Source: Porphyromonadaceae bacterium COT-184 OH4590 (GTDB lineage: Bacteria > Bacteroidota > Bacteroidia > Bacteroidales > Paludibacteraceae). Taken from it: a stretch of 52,959 nt of DNA. The stretch covers positions 1-52,959 of the forward strand of contig JRAN01000004.1 of the NCBI GenBank assembly GCA_000768855.1, read 5' to 3'. Shown in pieces: positions 34,984 through 43,927 of this stretch (position 1 is the stretch's first letter; each line of letters starts with the position of its first letter). The position numbers and the translations under genes are program-made. The notes under the pieces are model-generated. The model made no database searches, had not been told where the DNA came from, and saw only the letters and a program-made list of their open reading frames with translations.

Positions 34984-35538
34984 TCAATCCCGTTTTGAGG
35001 AATTGTGTCGATATTTTGCCTTCACGATAGCGATAATAATACTAATTAGTATAATGTAAACAGGCGAAATTTTTAGGAATACTACAAATACTACAATGGC
35101 TATCGGAATTATGGCTGTAGCAATGTTGATACTTGCTTTTTTGCATAGCGAAAATATCGGTATTGCAATAAGAGCCACCACAATAGGACGTATGCCTTTG
35201 AAGATTTTATCGACAATGGTATTGTCTCTAAACTGCACAAAAAATATAGCTATTGATAATATTGCCACAAAAGCCGGTAAACAAGTAGCTATAACACACA
35301 AAACAGCCCCCTTTTTACCAAAAAAGAGGTTTCCCATCAATATAGCTATATTTACAGCCAAAATACCCGGCGACATCTGTGCTATACTCAAATAATCGTA
35401 AAAGGTATCGCTATCTAACCAACGATTTTTTACGACAAGTTCGTTTTCTATCAGAGAAATCATCGCGTAACCACCACCAAAAGTAAATGCCCCTATCTTG
35501 AGAAAAGTGAATGCCAATTGTCTGTAAGTGGGTTTCAT
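34984..35538 (-). CDS. chrA: Single-domain chromate transporter (CHR family)
   Basis: The 184-residue protein has the CHR signature FLKIGAFTFGGGYAMISLIENELV near its N-terminus, the SPGILAVNIAILMG motif, and about five to six membrane segments. Short CHR proteins usually work as pairs encoded side by side with opposite topology; only one copy is present here. It may transport chromate or another oxyanion, or be a leftover. It follows ybeY closely, suggesting one leftward transcript from asd. Confidence 0.88.
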   Translation of the reverse strand: MKPTYRQLAFTFLKIGAFTFGGGYAMISLIENELVVKNRWLDSDTFYDYLSIAQMSPGILAVNIAILMGNLFFGKKGAVLCVIATCLPAFVAILSIAIFFVQFRDNTIVDKIFKGIRPIVVALIAIPIFSLCKKASINIATAIIPIAIVVFVVFLKISPVYIILISIIIAIVKAKYRHNSSKRD

Positions 35539-35565
35539 TCGGAGATAAATAGAAAAATGTTGAGT

Positions 35566-35979
35566 TTAAATTAGTCTTAAAGCGATGTCTTCTTTGTGTC
35601 TCATCTCTTGCTTTTCTTCGGGTGTTTGGTCTTTCTGACCGCACAGATGCAATATGCCGTGTATCATCACTCTTCTAAGTTCGTTCTCAAAAGATACCGA
35701 ATAATCCTTTGCATTGGCTTCGACCGTCTCCAAAGATATAAATATATCTCCCGATATGGTGTCGTTGACAGAGTAGTCGAATGTTATTACATCGGTATAG
35801 TAATCGTGCTTCAAGAATTTTTTGTTTATCTCGAGAATTTTGATGTCATCACAAAAAATGTAATTTATATCTCCAACCGTTTTTCCGTGCTTCTGGGCAA
35901 CTTTGCGTATCCAACTCGACATTGAGTTGCGGTACATCTTGGGCGGTTTTACGGTTTCACTACCATTATATCTAATCAT
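35566..35979 (-). CDS. ybeY: Endoribonuclease YbeY, rRNA maturation
   Basis: The 137-residue metalloprotein shows the zinc-binding motif HGILHLCGQKD and the upstream HDYYTDVITFDY block. It matures 16S rRNA and checks 70S ribosomes. Length fits the short Bacteroidetes form. It lies between truA and the chromate transporter. Confidence 0.95.
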   Translation of the reverse strand: MIRYNGSETVKPPKMYRNSMSSWIRKVAQKHGKTVGDINYIFCDDIKILEINKKFLKHDYYTDVITFDYSVNDTISGDIFISLETVEANAKDYSVSFENELRRVMIHGILHLCGQKDQTPEEKQEMRHKEDIALRLI

Positions 35980-35996
35980 TTTTTCTAATTGTTTTT

Positions 35997-36761
35997 TTAA
36001 TGTATAATAATCTGATTGTTCAAAAAAATATCATGAGGATACTCTACCTTAGACAGATACAAGCCACAGGCATCAATGGAATGACCGGCTTTTTGTCTGT
36101 CTTTTGCCTCAACAATGCTACAAAAATCATCTACCGTTATACGGTATTCGCCTACCAAGATAAGTGTACCTACTGTGGCTCTTACCATATCTCTAAGAAA
36201 TCTGTCTGCCTGTATGGTAAATACCCACACATTATCTTGTCGCTGCCATTGTGCTTTCTGTACATTGCAATTGTTTGTATGTGTATCGGTATGCAGTTTG
36301 GAAAAGGATGTAAAGTCTCTGTATCGCTTCATTTGAGCAGCAGCAGTATTCATCGCCTCAAAATCTAACTCTTTGTAGTGCCTGTATGCCAATCCTTTTA
36401 GAAACGGGTTTTTGTCGAAATACAGGAGGTATTCGTATGTGCGACTTAATGCGGAGAAACGAGCGTGTGCCTCAGATGTAACCTTTACGATTGTCTTTAT
36501 TGCTATGTCCTGCGGCAGAAGGCTGTTGAGACGTTTTGCCAAACTGTTGACCTCAAGCGTATCACTCCAATCGAAATGAGCTACCATTGTTTTTGCGTGT
36601 ACTCCGGTATCGGTACGCCCTGCGCCCGTTATCTGTATCTCTTCGGCTAAAATTAGAGTCATAGCCTTCTGTATAGTCTCTTGTACAGTAACGGCATTTG
36701 GTTGCATTTGCCAACCATGATAATTTGTACCATTGTAAGAGATATAGATAAAATAACGCAT
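35997..36761 (-). CDS. truA: tRNA pseudouridine synthase A
   Basis: TruA makes pseudouridine at positions 38-40 of tRNA. The 254-residue form starts at 36761; the catalytic aspartate is Asp51 in GAGRTDTGVHAK. RFSALSRTYEYLLYF and the FLRDMVRATVGTLI motif follow. A longer frame from 36851 runs over the end of asd and was rejected. It sits 11 bases after asd. Confidence 0.95.
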   Translation of the reverse strand: MRYFIYISYNGTNYHGWQMQPNAVTVQETIQKAMTLILAEEIQITGAGRTDTGVHAKTMVAHFDWSDTLEVNSLAKRLNSLLPQDIAIKTIVKVTSEAHARFSALSRTYEYLLYFDKNPFLKGLAYRHYKELDFEAMNTAAAQMKRYRDFTSFSKLHTDTHTNNCNVQKAQWQRQDNVWVFTIQADRFLRDMVRATVGTLILVGEYRITVDDFCSIVEAKDRQKAGHSIDACGLYLSKVEYPHDIFLNNQIIIH

Positions 36762-36772
36762 CGCTCTGTTAT

Positions 36773-37774
36773 TTAAGTTTTGTTTATAAGATATTCGGCT
36801 ATCTGTACCGCATTTAGTGCAGCGCCCTTGCGTATCTGGTCGGCAACACACCAGAATGTTAAACCATTTGGATTGGCTAAATCGTTACGTACTCTACCTA
36901 CAAAAACAGCATCTTTGCCTGCTGCAAACAGCGGCATAGGGTATAAGCAATTTTCAATATCATCGATAAGCTCTATTCCGGGAGCCTTTACAAAAGCTTT
37001 ACGAGCCTCTTCCACCGATATTGGCTGTTCGGTCTCTACCCAAATACTTTCCGAATGTGATCTAAAAGAAGGCACGCGCACACAGGTAGCCGACACAGTA
37101 ACATCGGAATGCATTATTTTGCGAGTCTCATTATGCATCTTCATCTCCTCTTTTGTATATCCGTTGTCTGTGAAAACATCTACTTGCGGTATCATATTGA
37201 AAGCAAGTTGATGAGGAAATCTGGTTATATCAACAGGTTCGTTGTTGATATATTGACGGCATTGATTCTCAAGCTCTGCCATTGCAGTAGCTCCTGCTCC
37301 TGAGGCAGCCTGATAAGTAGCCACATGAATACATTTGATATGAGAAATATCTTCTAATGCTTTAAGTGCCACTACCATCTGAATAGTTGTACAGTTTGGA
37401 TTGGCTATAATACGGCGAGGACAAAACTTAGCATCGATGGCATTTACCTCAGGTACTACCAAAGGTACACTATCATCCATACGAAAAGCAGACGAATTAT
37501 CTATCATAATAGTGCCAAACTTTGTAATATCGTTGGCAAATTCTTTAGAAACATTAGCTCCCGCCGAGACAAAAGCAAATTGGACACCCTTAAAATCGTC
37601 GCCATGTCTTAAAAGCTGTACTTTGTAGCTTTTACCTTTACACATATATTCATTACCGACACTTCGTTCCGACCCAAATAACGATAGTGTCGTTAATGGG
37701 AAATTGCGTTCTTCTATGATTTTGAGCAGCTCCTGCCCGACAGCTCCGCTTACTCCTACTATTGCTATATGCAT
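36773..37774 (-). CDS. asd: Aspartate-semialdehyde dehydrogenase
   Basis: Asd reduces aspartyl phosphate to the semialdehyde for lysine, threonine, methionine and diaminopimelate. The 333-residue protein has the N-terminal NADP fold ([15 protein letters not shown]), the catalytic cysteine in NPNCTTIQ and the [11 protein letters not shown] segment. A TAATTTTG -7 box is at 37810-37817 (minus strand), making it the first gene of asd-truA-ybeY-chrA. Confidence 0.97.
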   Translation of the reverse strand: MHIAIVGVSGAVGQELLKIIEERNFPLTTLSLFGSERSVGNEYMCKGKSYKVQLLRHGDDFKGVQFAFVSAGANVSKEFANDITKFGTIMIDNSSAFRMDDSVPLVVPEVNAIDAKFCPRRIIANPNCTTIQMVVALKALEDISHIKCIHVATYQAASGAGATAMAELENQCRQYINNEPVDITRFPHQLAFNMIPQVDVFTDNGYTKEEMKMHNETRKIMHSDVTVSATCVRVPSFRSHSESIWVETEQPISVEEARKAFVKAPGIELIDDIENCLYPMPLFAAGKDAVFVGRVRNDLANPNGLTFWCVADQIRKGAALNAVQIAEYLINKT

Positions 37775-38092
37775 TTGTCGTTTTTTTTATTTATTTTTAA
37801 TGTTTTTTACAAAATTACAAAAAAATGTTTTGAAATTTTGTGTTGCATACCATATATTTTAATATAAGATAGAAAATATTATACAAAGTTTAATTTTGTT
37901 TAACTTATTAATTTTTAAAATATTTGGTTGATTACAAGAACTTTATTTAAATATGTATTTGAAACTATAATTAATCAATAAAAAAAATTATATCTTTGCA
38001 TTGCAAAATACAAAAAAATTGTATAGATAAAGAGAAGATAACAATCTTAATACTTTGTTTTACAATTTAATTAACAAATAATTTAATGAATT
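37775..38092. other. 318-base AT-rich divergent promoter region
   Basis: It holds the asd -7 box (37810-37817, leftward) and a TATCTTTG box for the GNAT-like gene (37991-37998, rightward). No gene or strong structure is seen. Confidence 0.6.
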
Positions 38093-39220
38093 ATGGTAGA
38101 GATAAAAGAGGTAAAAACCAATTCCGAGCTGAAAGCATTTATTAAATTTGTTATTGACCTGTATAAGGACAATAAATATTTTTGTCCTCCTCTGATATTT
38201 GACGAAAAAAATACTTTTAATAGGAAAAAAAATCCCGCTTACGATTTTTCTGACTCAGTGCTTTATTTAGCATATAAAGACGGTAAAATAGTAGGTCGTA
38301 TAGCCGGTATTATAAACAGCAATGCCAATGAGGTATGGAATAAACAACGCCTTCGTTTCGGCTGGTTCGACTTTATAGACGATTTGGAAGTATCCCGAGT
38401 CCTGCTTGATGCTGTAGTGAAATGGGGAAAGGCAAAAGGAATGACCGAAATGAACGGACCGGTGGGCTTTACCGACTTCGACCACCAAGGATTGCTCATT
38501 ATGGGATTCGACTACGATGCTCCTATGACCTCGCTCTACAATTATCCATACTACGAAAAACACTTTGAGAATTACGGGCTTACAAAAGAGATAGACTGGA
38601 TAGAAAACCGTGTATTTGTACCCGAAGGAGTACCCGAAAAGATGGACCGTATTGCTAAAATAGTGATGGATAAATACAAACTCAAAGTAGCCAAAATCAG
38701 AAATTCAAAAGAACTCGTAAAAAGATTCGGATACACGTTTTTCGATGTTATCAACGAGGCATACAAGCCTTTGTACAACTTTCAGCCTCTTACCGATAGG
38801 CAGAAAAAATACTACTGTGATATGTATTTCCCTCTGCTCAATTACGATTTTGTAACTATAGTAGTAGATGAAAATGACAAAATAGTTGGAGTCGGAGCCG
38901 GTATGCCAAACATTTCGGAAGAGCTTCGTAGATGTCGCGGCAGGATATTCCCTTTCGGCTGGTTGTGGCTATTGAGGGCTTTAAAGGCTAAAAAGTTTAA
39001 ACACTTCGACCTTTTGCTTATTGCCATTCTTCCCGAATATCAAAACAAGGGAGTGAATTCTCTATTTTTTTACGACCAAATAAAATATTTCATTCAATAT
39101 GGAGTAGAGTATTCCGAAACATCGGCAATATTGGAGACTAACTCAAAAAATCAGTCAAATTGGGATTACTTCGAAAACATACAACACAAGCGTCGTAGAG
39201 CATATATTAAGCCAATATAA
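38093..39220 (+). CDS. GNAT-like protein (YghO-type)
   Basis: The 375-residue protein resembles the Bacteroidetes proteins annotated as YghO-like N-acetyltransferases. Visible blocks are NKYFCPPLIFDEKNTFNRKKNPAY, RIAGIINSNAN, WFDFIDD and EMNGPVGFTDFDHQGLLIMGFD. The C-terminal LLLIAILPEYQNKGVNSLFF resembles the GNAT acetyl-CoA loop (QNKG). The substrate is unknown. The leader of about 88 bases has no clear structure, and no terminator follows directly. Confidence 0.85.
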   Translation: MVEIKEVKTNSELKAFIKFVIDLYKDNKYFCPPLIFDEKNTFNRKKNPAYDFSDSVLYLAYKDGKIVGRIAGIINSNANEVWNKQRLRFGWFDFIDDLEVSRVLLDAVVKWGKAKGMTEMNGPVGFTDFDHQGLLIMGFDYDAPMTSLYNYPYYEKHFENYGLTKEIDWIENRVFVPEGVPEKMDRIAKIVMDKYKLKVAKIRNSKELVKRFGYTFFDVINEAYKPLYNFQPLTDRQKKYYCDMYFPLLNYDFVTIVVDENDKIVGVGAGMPNISEELRRCRGRIFPFGWLWLLRALKAKKFKHFDLLLIAILPEYQNKGVNSLFFYDQIKYFIQYGVEYSETSAILETNSKNQSNWDYFENIQHKRRRAYIKPI

Positions 39221-39398
39221 AGGAATAATATTAAACTCCCAAGTTCCGTAGATATTTTATTTTTATACCTAAACAAATTTATTATTGTTGTCCGATAAAA
39301 AATCAACATTACCCTGTACTGATTGATATACAGATAGATACATGCTGGTGTTTAAATGAGTTTGTTTCGTCTTATGTGTTTATATGTCAGTTTGTTAT

Positions 39399-39473
39399 GG
39401 GCTTTCTCCCCAGATTACACAATAGAAAATGTTTTAGTGTAATCTAAACATTTTATTGGGGGAGGATAGCCCC
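39399..39473. repeat. Structured intergenic element with A-B-A'-B' inverted repeats
   Basis: Outer stems GGGCT/AGCCC and CTCCCC/GGGGAG enclose two 9-bp inverted repeats in interleaved order: AGATTACAC (39412-39420), AAAATGTTT (39426-39434), GTGTAATCT (39437-39445), AAACATTTT (39446-39454). The zero-base link between the last two makes a complete pseudoknot unlikely, so they are best read as mutually exclusive hairpins. There is no T run, and the flanking genes converge, so it is not a simple leader or terminator. Confidence 0.6.
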
Positions 39474-39581
39474 AGCCTAAAAGTAAAGAAAACCTGATTG
39501 AAACTTTGGTACACTTGATAATTGATGGTATAGCGAACAGAAATAATTTATACACTATGTTATAAAACAAAAATTACATAA

Positions 39582-39616
39582 ACAAAAACAGGCTGCCAAG
39601 TATCTGATAGCCTGTT
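39582..39616 (-). terminator. Terminator after the PASTA gene
   Basis: The stem AACAGGCT / AGCCTGTT, then TTTTGTTT leftward. Confidence 0.75.
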
Positions 39617-39621
39617 GCTTC

Positions 39622-40449
39622 TTAGAAGAAGTCATCATCTTTTTTATTGCTTTGCTGTAGTTTTTGAGGGTCTTTGCTTAGCCAAAGGTCAACTCTTTTG
39701 CCAGGCACCACCTGTTCGGTAACTGGTGGCATTTGACGGTATATTTTGTACGAAAGTTTTTCCTTGTCTGTTGACGGCTGTGGATTGTCGAACCCTATGT
39801 AACCAACGACAAGATTATTATTTGCTATTATCTTTTCGGCTTCGTTGATAGATAATCCTATAAGCGAAGGCACTATTACCATCTCTCCGTTATATACACT
39901 GTCGCTTCTGCCTACCGAAAGCGATAGTGTAGCCCCGTCAGGTACTTTGTCGCCCTCTTTTAGTGATACGCCGTTATACTTTATATCCAGTACCAAATCG
40001 GTGTATTCCGAAGGAATTATCTCTACATTGCCTATATTGAAACCGAGTGATGTTAATGTGTACGTGGCTTGTCGCTGCGAAACATTGATTAGGTTCGGTA
40101 TTGTGATCGCTCTCTTCTGTTTGGCGTTTATGGTTAGATAAACTACTCTGCCATCTTTTACGCTTAATCCTTGGTTGGGAGTTTGTTCTACGATTATGCC
40201 CGGCTTAGCATCTCTTGTATATACTGAGTCAATAATTTCGAAGGTTAAGCCGGTGTGCTTTATTGCCTCTTCTGCCTCATTTTCGTACAATCCTACAAGG
40301 TTCGGTACTTTTATTGCCTCTCCGTGGTTGGTGTATATTTTTAGGGCAAACAATACAACAGAGACTAAAATTACTACACTGAAAATAGCCACTAAGATAT
40401 TGACCCATAAAAATTTACTCTTGATTAAATCTACAATTTTTTTTACCAT
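39622..40449 (-). CDS. PASTA-domain membrane protein
   Basis: The 275-residue protein has a cytoplasmic N-terminus, one transmembrane helix (about residues 16-38) and three PASTA repeats outside: VPNLVGLYENEAEEAI, IPNLINVSQRQATYTL and VPSLIGLSINEAEKII. PASTA modules bind cell-wall fragments or serve in cell-wall enzymes and kinases; here no kinase or transpeptidase domain is present. A charged tail ends in DDDFF. A TAACTTTG -7 box lies at 40480-40487. In relatives it neighbours rluD and ddl, which are absent here. Confidence 0.88.
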   Translation of the reverse strand: MVKKIVDLIKSKFLWVNILVAIFSVVILVSVVLFALKIYTNHGEAIKVPNLVGLYENEAEEAIKHTGLTFEIIDSVYTRDAKPGIIVEQTPNQGLSVKDGRVVYLTINAKQKRAITIPNLINVSQRQATYTLTSLGFNIGNVEIIPSEYTDLVLDIKYNGVSLKEGDKVPDGATLSLSVGRSDSVYNGEMVIVPSLIGLSINEAEKIIANNNLVVGYIGFDNPQPSTDKEKLSYKIYRQMPPVTEQVVPGKRVDLWLSKDPQKLQQSNKKDDDFF

Positions 40450-40530
40450 AAATCAAATTTTGTAATATCATTTTGCTTGCAAAGTTAATTAAAAAAGTCA
40501 ATATATATTATTTTGATTATTTGCTTAATA

Positions 40531-40573
40531 AAAAGACATTTCCTAAATTGTTCAAATTTAAGAAATGTCTTTT
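40531..40573 (-). terminator. Terminator after rplY
   Basis: The stem AAAAGACATTTC / GAAATGTCTTTT with an inner TAAATT/AATTTA helix is followed leftward by TTTTTATT. Confidence 0.8.
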
Positions 40574-40592
40574 TATAATATTATAACTAAAT

Positions 40593-41243
40593 TTATTTTT
40601 TGTCTGCTGCGGCTGCTTGTGCAATTGCCCCACGAGTAACAGCCACTGCACAAACCACATTGTCAGGCGCATTGAGCAATGTAAGATTGTCGAAGTTAAG
40701 ATGCTTTACCTGAATGGTTTTGCCAAGTTCCAAATTTTCTACATTTATGTGCAGTCTTTCGGGAAGATGTTCGATCAAGCCTTTTACTTTAAGCTTTCTT
40801 GATACTAAATTTAATTTACCTCCGGCACGTACACCGGCTGCAAAACCGTCGAGTACTACAGGTATTTCGATTACTGCAGGTTTGTCGTGCGATACTGATA
40901 AAAAGTCTATATGCAAAATTTCGTCCGTAACAGGGTGCATTTGCAGGTCTTTGAGGATAGCGGTGTGTGTGTTGCCATTAATAACAAGTTCTACAATATA
41001 CACCTCAGGAGTGTAAATTATTTTGCGAACATCATCAAATGTTACTACAAAGTTGGTAACAATAAGTCCTTTACCCTGATTTTCTACTAAATTTTGACCC
41101 TCGTCCAAATTACCCGAGTAAGGCAATTCTACAGCTTTGCTGCCATAAAGTACAGCAGGGATTAAACCTTCGCGACGTAATGCTTTTACTGCCTTTTTAC
41201 CTGTTCCGATTCTTGGTTTTCCTTCTAATTTGAATGTTTTCAT
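40593..41243 (-). CDS. rplY: 50S ribosomal protein L25/general stress protein Ctc
   Basis: This 216-residue 5S-rRNA-binding protein has the N-terminal L25 part (GKPRIGTGKKAVKALRREGLIPAVLYGSK) and the longer CTC C-terminal domain (HIDFLSVSHDKPAVIEIPVVLDG). A TACCTTTG -7 box lies at 41330-41337 (minus strand). The usual neighbour pth is missing. A short alanine-rich tail (AIAQAAAAD) ends it. Confidence 0.95.
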   Translation of the reverse strand: MKTFKLEGKPRIGTGKKAVKALRREGLIPAVLYGSKAVELPYSGNLDEGQNLVENQGKGLIVTNFVVTFDDVRKIIYTPEVYIVELVINGNTHTAILKDLQMHPVTDEILHIDFLSVSHDKPAVIEIPVVLDGFAAGVRAGGKLNLVSRKLKVKGLIEHLPERLHINVENLELGKTIQVKHLNFDNLTLLNAPDNVVCAVAVTRGAIAQAAAADKK

Positions 41244-41466
41244 CTCTCGATTGATTTTTTTGTGTTACTCAAAATTAATTTAAAAAAATAATTTCCCATA
41301 CACATTTTTTTCTGCGTACAAAAAGTTTGCAAAGGTAGTAAAATTTTTTTATTCGTAAATCAAATATAAATACTATATTTTATGTGTGGTTGCTAATTTG
41401 TTGAATAACAGTTGTTTGTTTTGGGTTGACCATGTTGGCTTTTTTGTATTAGTCGGTCTTTAAAGT

Positions 41467-41715
41467 CTATTTTGATAATATATTTTGCCGTTTTATCAGT
41501 TTAAAGTGTTGCAGAATAGCGTTTATATTGTCGTCCGACAGTTCGACCTCTTTAAGAATGGCGGTTATCTCCTTAACATCTTTTTTGGCAACTGCGGTAT
41601 CGAATTTATCTATTAAACCGCTGAAATATAACCGTTCGTTTACAGTCATACCTCCATATTGAGTTTCTGTATGTGTCTCTTTGATTTTAAGGCTGCTCGT
41701 ATTTATCTCTTTCAT
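41467..41715 (-). CDS. Small conserved protein, unknown function
   Basis: The 82-residue protein has the central motif GGMTVNERLYFSGLIDKFDTAVAKKD and then a helix with ILKEVELSDDNINAIL. I recall similar 70-90-residue Bacteroidetes proteins with TVNERLYxSGL. No function is known. The -7 box TATCTTTG (41734-41741, leftward) lies about 20 bases before the start, so the leader is very short. No nucleic-acid or enzyme motif is seen. Confidence 0.7.
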   Translation of the reverse strand: MKEINTSSLKIKETHTETQYGGMTVNERLYFSGLIDKFDTAVAKKDVKEITAILKEVELSDDNINAILQHFKLIKRQNILSK

Positions 41716-41860
41716 TTTGATAAATTTAATTTACAAAGATACAAAATAATCTTAAATACATTGTTTTATATGCGTTAAATGTGCTTAGCTTCGATATTGT
41801 ACGTTAATGCCGAAAAGTTTAGACAACTCTCTAAAAATATAGGTAAAATCAGCTCGACTG

Positions 41861-41892
41861 TTTGGAATTTAGAAAGTTTATACTTAACTTTG
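41861..41892 (+). promoter_or_regulatory. pruA promoter
   Basis: TTTG (41861-41864), 20 bases, TAACTTTG (41885-41892). Confidence 0.8.
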
Positions 41893-41928
41893 TGCTTTTG
41901 TAAATAATATAAAATCAACTATTTTTTT

Positions 41929-43560
41929 ATGAACAACGCAATATTCAGATTTCCAACGCCCAAGAACGAACCCGTATTGGGCTATGCTCCTAAAAGTGTA
42001 GAGCGTCAGGAGCTCGAACGTGAGCTAACACGCCAATACGAAACAGAGATAGAGATACCCCTTATAATAGGTGGTAAAGAGGTTAGAACGGGTAAAATAG
42101 GCAAGGTTGTAATGCCTACCGAGCACAAGCATGTGTTGGCGACCTATCACCAATGCACCGAAAAAGAAGTGAAAATGGCTATTGACGCCGCTCTAAAAGC
42201 ACGCAATGCGTGGGCTGATATGCCATGGGAAGACCGTGCGAGCATCATTCTCAGAGCGGGCGAACTTTTTGCCAAGAAATATCGCTACCTTATGAACGCT
42301 GCCACAATGCTCGGACAGGGTAAAAACGCCTTTCAGGCAGAGATCGACTCGGCGTGTGAGGCTATCGACTTCCTCCGTTTCAACCCGTTTTATGCGGCAC
42401 AAGTGTATGCCGACCAACCGTTTTCGCCTACAACCGATTGTATCAATCGCGTAGAGTATCGTCCACTCGAAGGGTTTATCTACTCCATTACGCCGTTCAA
42501 CTTCACTGCTATAGCCGTCAACCTCAATATCAGCCCTGTGCTTATGGGTAACGTAACGGTTTGGAAACCTGCTACCACTGCCATACTGTCGAACTACTAT
42601 GCTATGAAAATACTCCAAGAAGCAGGCGTACCAGACGGCGTTATCAACTTTTTACCGGGTAAGGGTACTACTATCAGTGACATAGTGATGCAGCATCCTG
42701 ACTTTGCAGGCATACATTTTACAGGTTCTACAGGCGTATTCCAAAACTTTTGGAAAACCGTTGGCGATAATATTGCCAAATACAAAACATATCCCAAGCT
42801 CGTTGGTGAGACTGGAGGTAAAGATTTCGTTTTTGCCCACAATAGTGCAGACGCTCAAGAGCTTGCCGTGTCTATTGTGCGTGGTGCTTTCGAGTATCAA
42901 GGACAAAAGTGTTCGGCTGCCTCGCGTGCCTATATCCCAAAATCGCTTTGGGCTGAGACTAAAAAGAATATCGGTGCTATGCTTAAAACTATCAAGATGG
43001 GCGATGTACGCGACTTTGGCAACTTTGTAAATGCCGTTATCGACGAGGCTTCGTTCGACAACATTGCAGGATATATCGAGCGTGCCAAAAAGTCGAAAGA
43101 TGCCGAAATCATCTTCGGTGGCAAATGCGACAAATCAGTTGGTTACTTCGTTGAACCTACTGTGATAGAGGTTAAAAAAACCGATTATGAGACTATGCGT
43201 GAGGAGATTTTCGGACCGGTAATCTCTATCTACGTTTACGATGATAAGGATTTTGAACGTACCCTCGAACTCTGTGACCAGACCTCGCCTTATGCTCTTA
43301 CCGGCTCTATTTTCTCCAATGACCGTTATGCCACTAAAATAGCCGAAAAGGCGTTGCGTTTTGCAGCCGGCAACTTCTATATCAACGACAAGCCGACAGG
43401 TGCCGTTGTGGGGCAACAGCCATTTGGAGGAGGCAGAGCATCCGGTACCAACGACAAGGCAGGCTCTTACCTCAACCTTGTGCGTTGGATTTCGCCTCGT
43501 ACTATCAAAGAGACACTTATACCCCCTGCCGACTACAAATATCCGTTCTTAGGAAAATAA
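41929..43560 (+). CDS. pruA: L-glutamate gamma-semialdehyde dehydrogenase
   Basis: PruA oxidises glutamate semialdehyde (from P5C) to glutamate using NAD, the second step of proline breakdown. The 543-residue protein has the catalytic glutamate in KLVGETGGKDF and the cysteine in YQGQKCSAASRA. ITPFNFTAIAVN and PFGGGRASGTNDKAGS are typical of class 4 aldehyde dehydrogenases. It is a stand-alone monofunctional form; the proline dehydrogenase gene is not in the window. A full promoter and terminator frame it. GC-rich third positions point to good expression. Confidence 0.96.
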   Translation: MNNAIFRFPTPKNEPVLGYAPKSVERQELERELTRQYETEIEIPLIIGGKEVRTGKIGKVVMPTEHKHVLATYHQCTEKEVKMAIDAALKARNAWADMPWEDRASIILRAGELFAKKYRYLMNAATMLGQGKNAFQAEIDSACEAIDFLRFNPFYAAQVYADQPFSPTTDCINRVEYRPLEGFIYSITPFNFTAIAVNLNISPVLMGNVTVWKPATTAILSNYYAMKILQEAGVPDGVINFLPGKGTTISDIVMQHPDFAGIHFTGSTGVFQNFWKTVGDNIAKYKTYPKLVGETGGKDFVFAHNSADAQELAVSIVRGAFEYQGQKCSAASRAYIPKSLWAETKKNIGAMLKTIKMGDVRDFGNFVNAVIDEASFDNIAGYIERAKKSKDAEIIFGGKCDKSVGYFVEPTVIEVKKTDYETMREEIFGPVISIYVYDDKDFERTLELCDQTSPYALTGSIFSNDRYATKIAEKALRFAAGNFYINDKPTGAVVGQQPFGGGRASGTNDKAGSYLNLVRWISPRTIKETLIPPADYKYPFLGK

Positions 43561-43581
43561 TTAGTTTGTAAGTTAATAGTT

Positions 43582-43622
43582 AAAAGGTTGCTGCTTCGGA
43601 AATAGATTGGCAACCTTTTTTT
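43582..43622 (+). terminator. Terminator after pruA
   Basis: The stem AAAAGGTTGC / GCAACCTTTT followed by Ts. Confidence 0.8.
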
Positions 43623-43685
43623 AATAATAGGCAACAAAACCTCACTGTGCTATATTTATTTTTACAAATAGAAAAGGATTTTTTG

Positions 43686-43693
43686 TAATTTTG
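43686..43693 (+). promoter_or_regulatory. Candidate -7 box in the pruA-ribBA gap
   Basis: TAATTTTG at a lone position between convergent genes. With the hairpin at 43844-43883 it could give a short RNA of about 180 bases. No -33 box. Confidence 0.25.
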
Positions 43694-43843
43694 TAGAGGA
43701 AATAAATTCATAAACAAATTGCCTGATATTAAGAGTAAATGTGGTTTTATTGCGTCTGTATGAGCGTTCGCAAACATTATAAAAACATATCAACTGCTTC
43801 GATAAAATGAGAAAATTAATTCTGCTGCATATAAAGATTAAAT

Positions 43844-43883
43844 AAACACGGCTACTATTCTTTCCCGAATAACAACCGTGTTT
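43844..43883. terminator. Terminator after ribBA
   Basis: The stem AAACACGG / CCGTGTTT has an inner TATTC/GAATA helix. T-rich on both sides, so it can act both ways. Confidence 0.7.
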
Positions 43884-43927
43884 TATGTTTTAATCCATAA
43901 GCAACTGCTCTCCTCAACTCAAAACGG

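Larger units (their letters stand above)
39221..39621. other. 401-base gap between convergent genes
   Basis: It holds the 39399-39473 structured element and the terminator of the PASTA gene. A 28-codon rightward frame at 39356 (MSLFRLMCLYVSLLWAF..) overlaps the element and is not supported. Nothing else is seen. Confidence 0.6.

Noticed and set aside
39356-39442. 28-codon frame resembling a signal peptide in the 39.4-kb gap
   Set aside because: It runs through the structured element, has no promoter and is very short.
39412-39454. Complete H-type pseudoknot made of both 9-bp stems
   Set aside because: There is no base between the second strand of stem one and the last strand of stem two, so the link could not cross a 9-bp helix.
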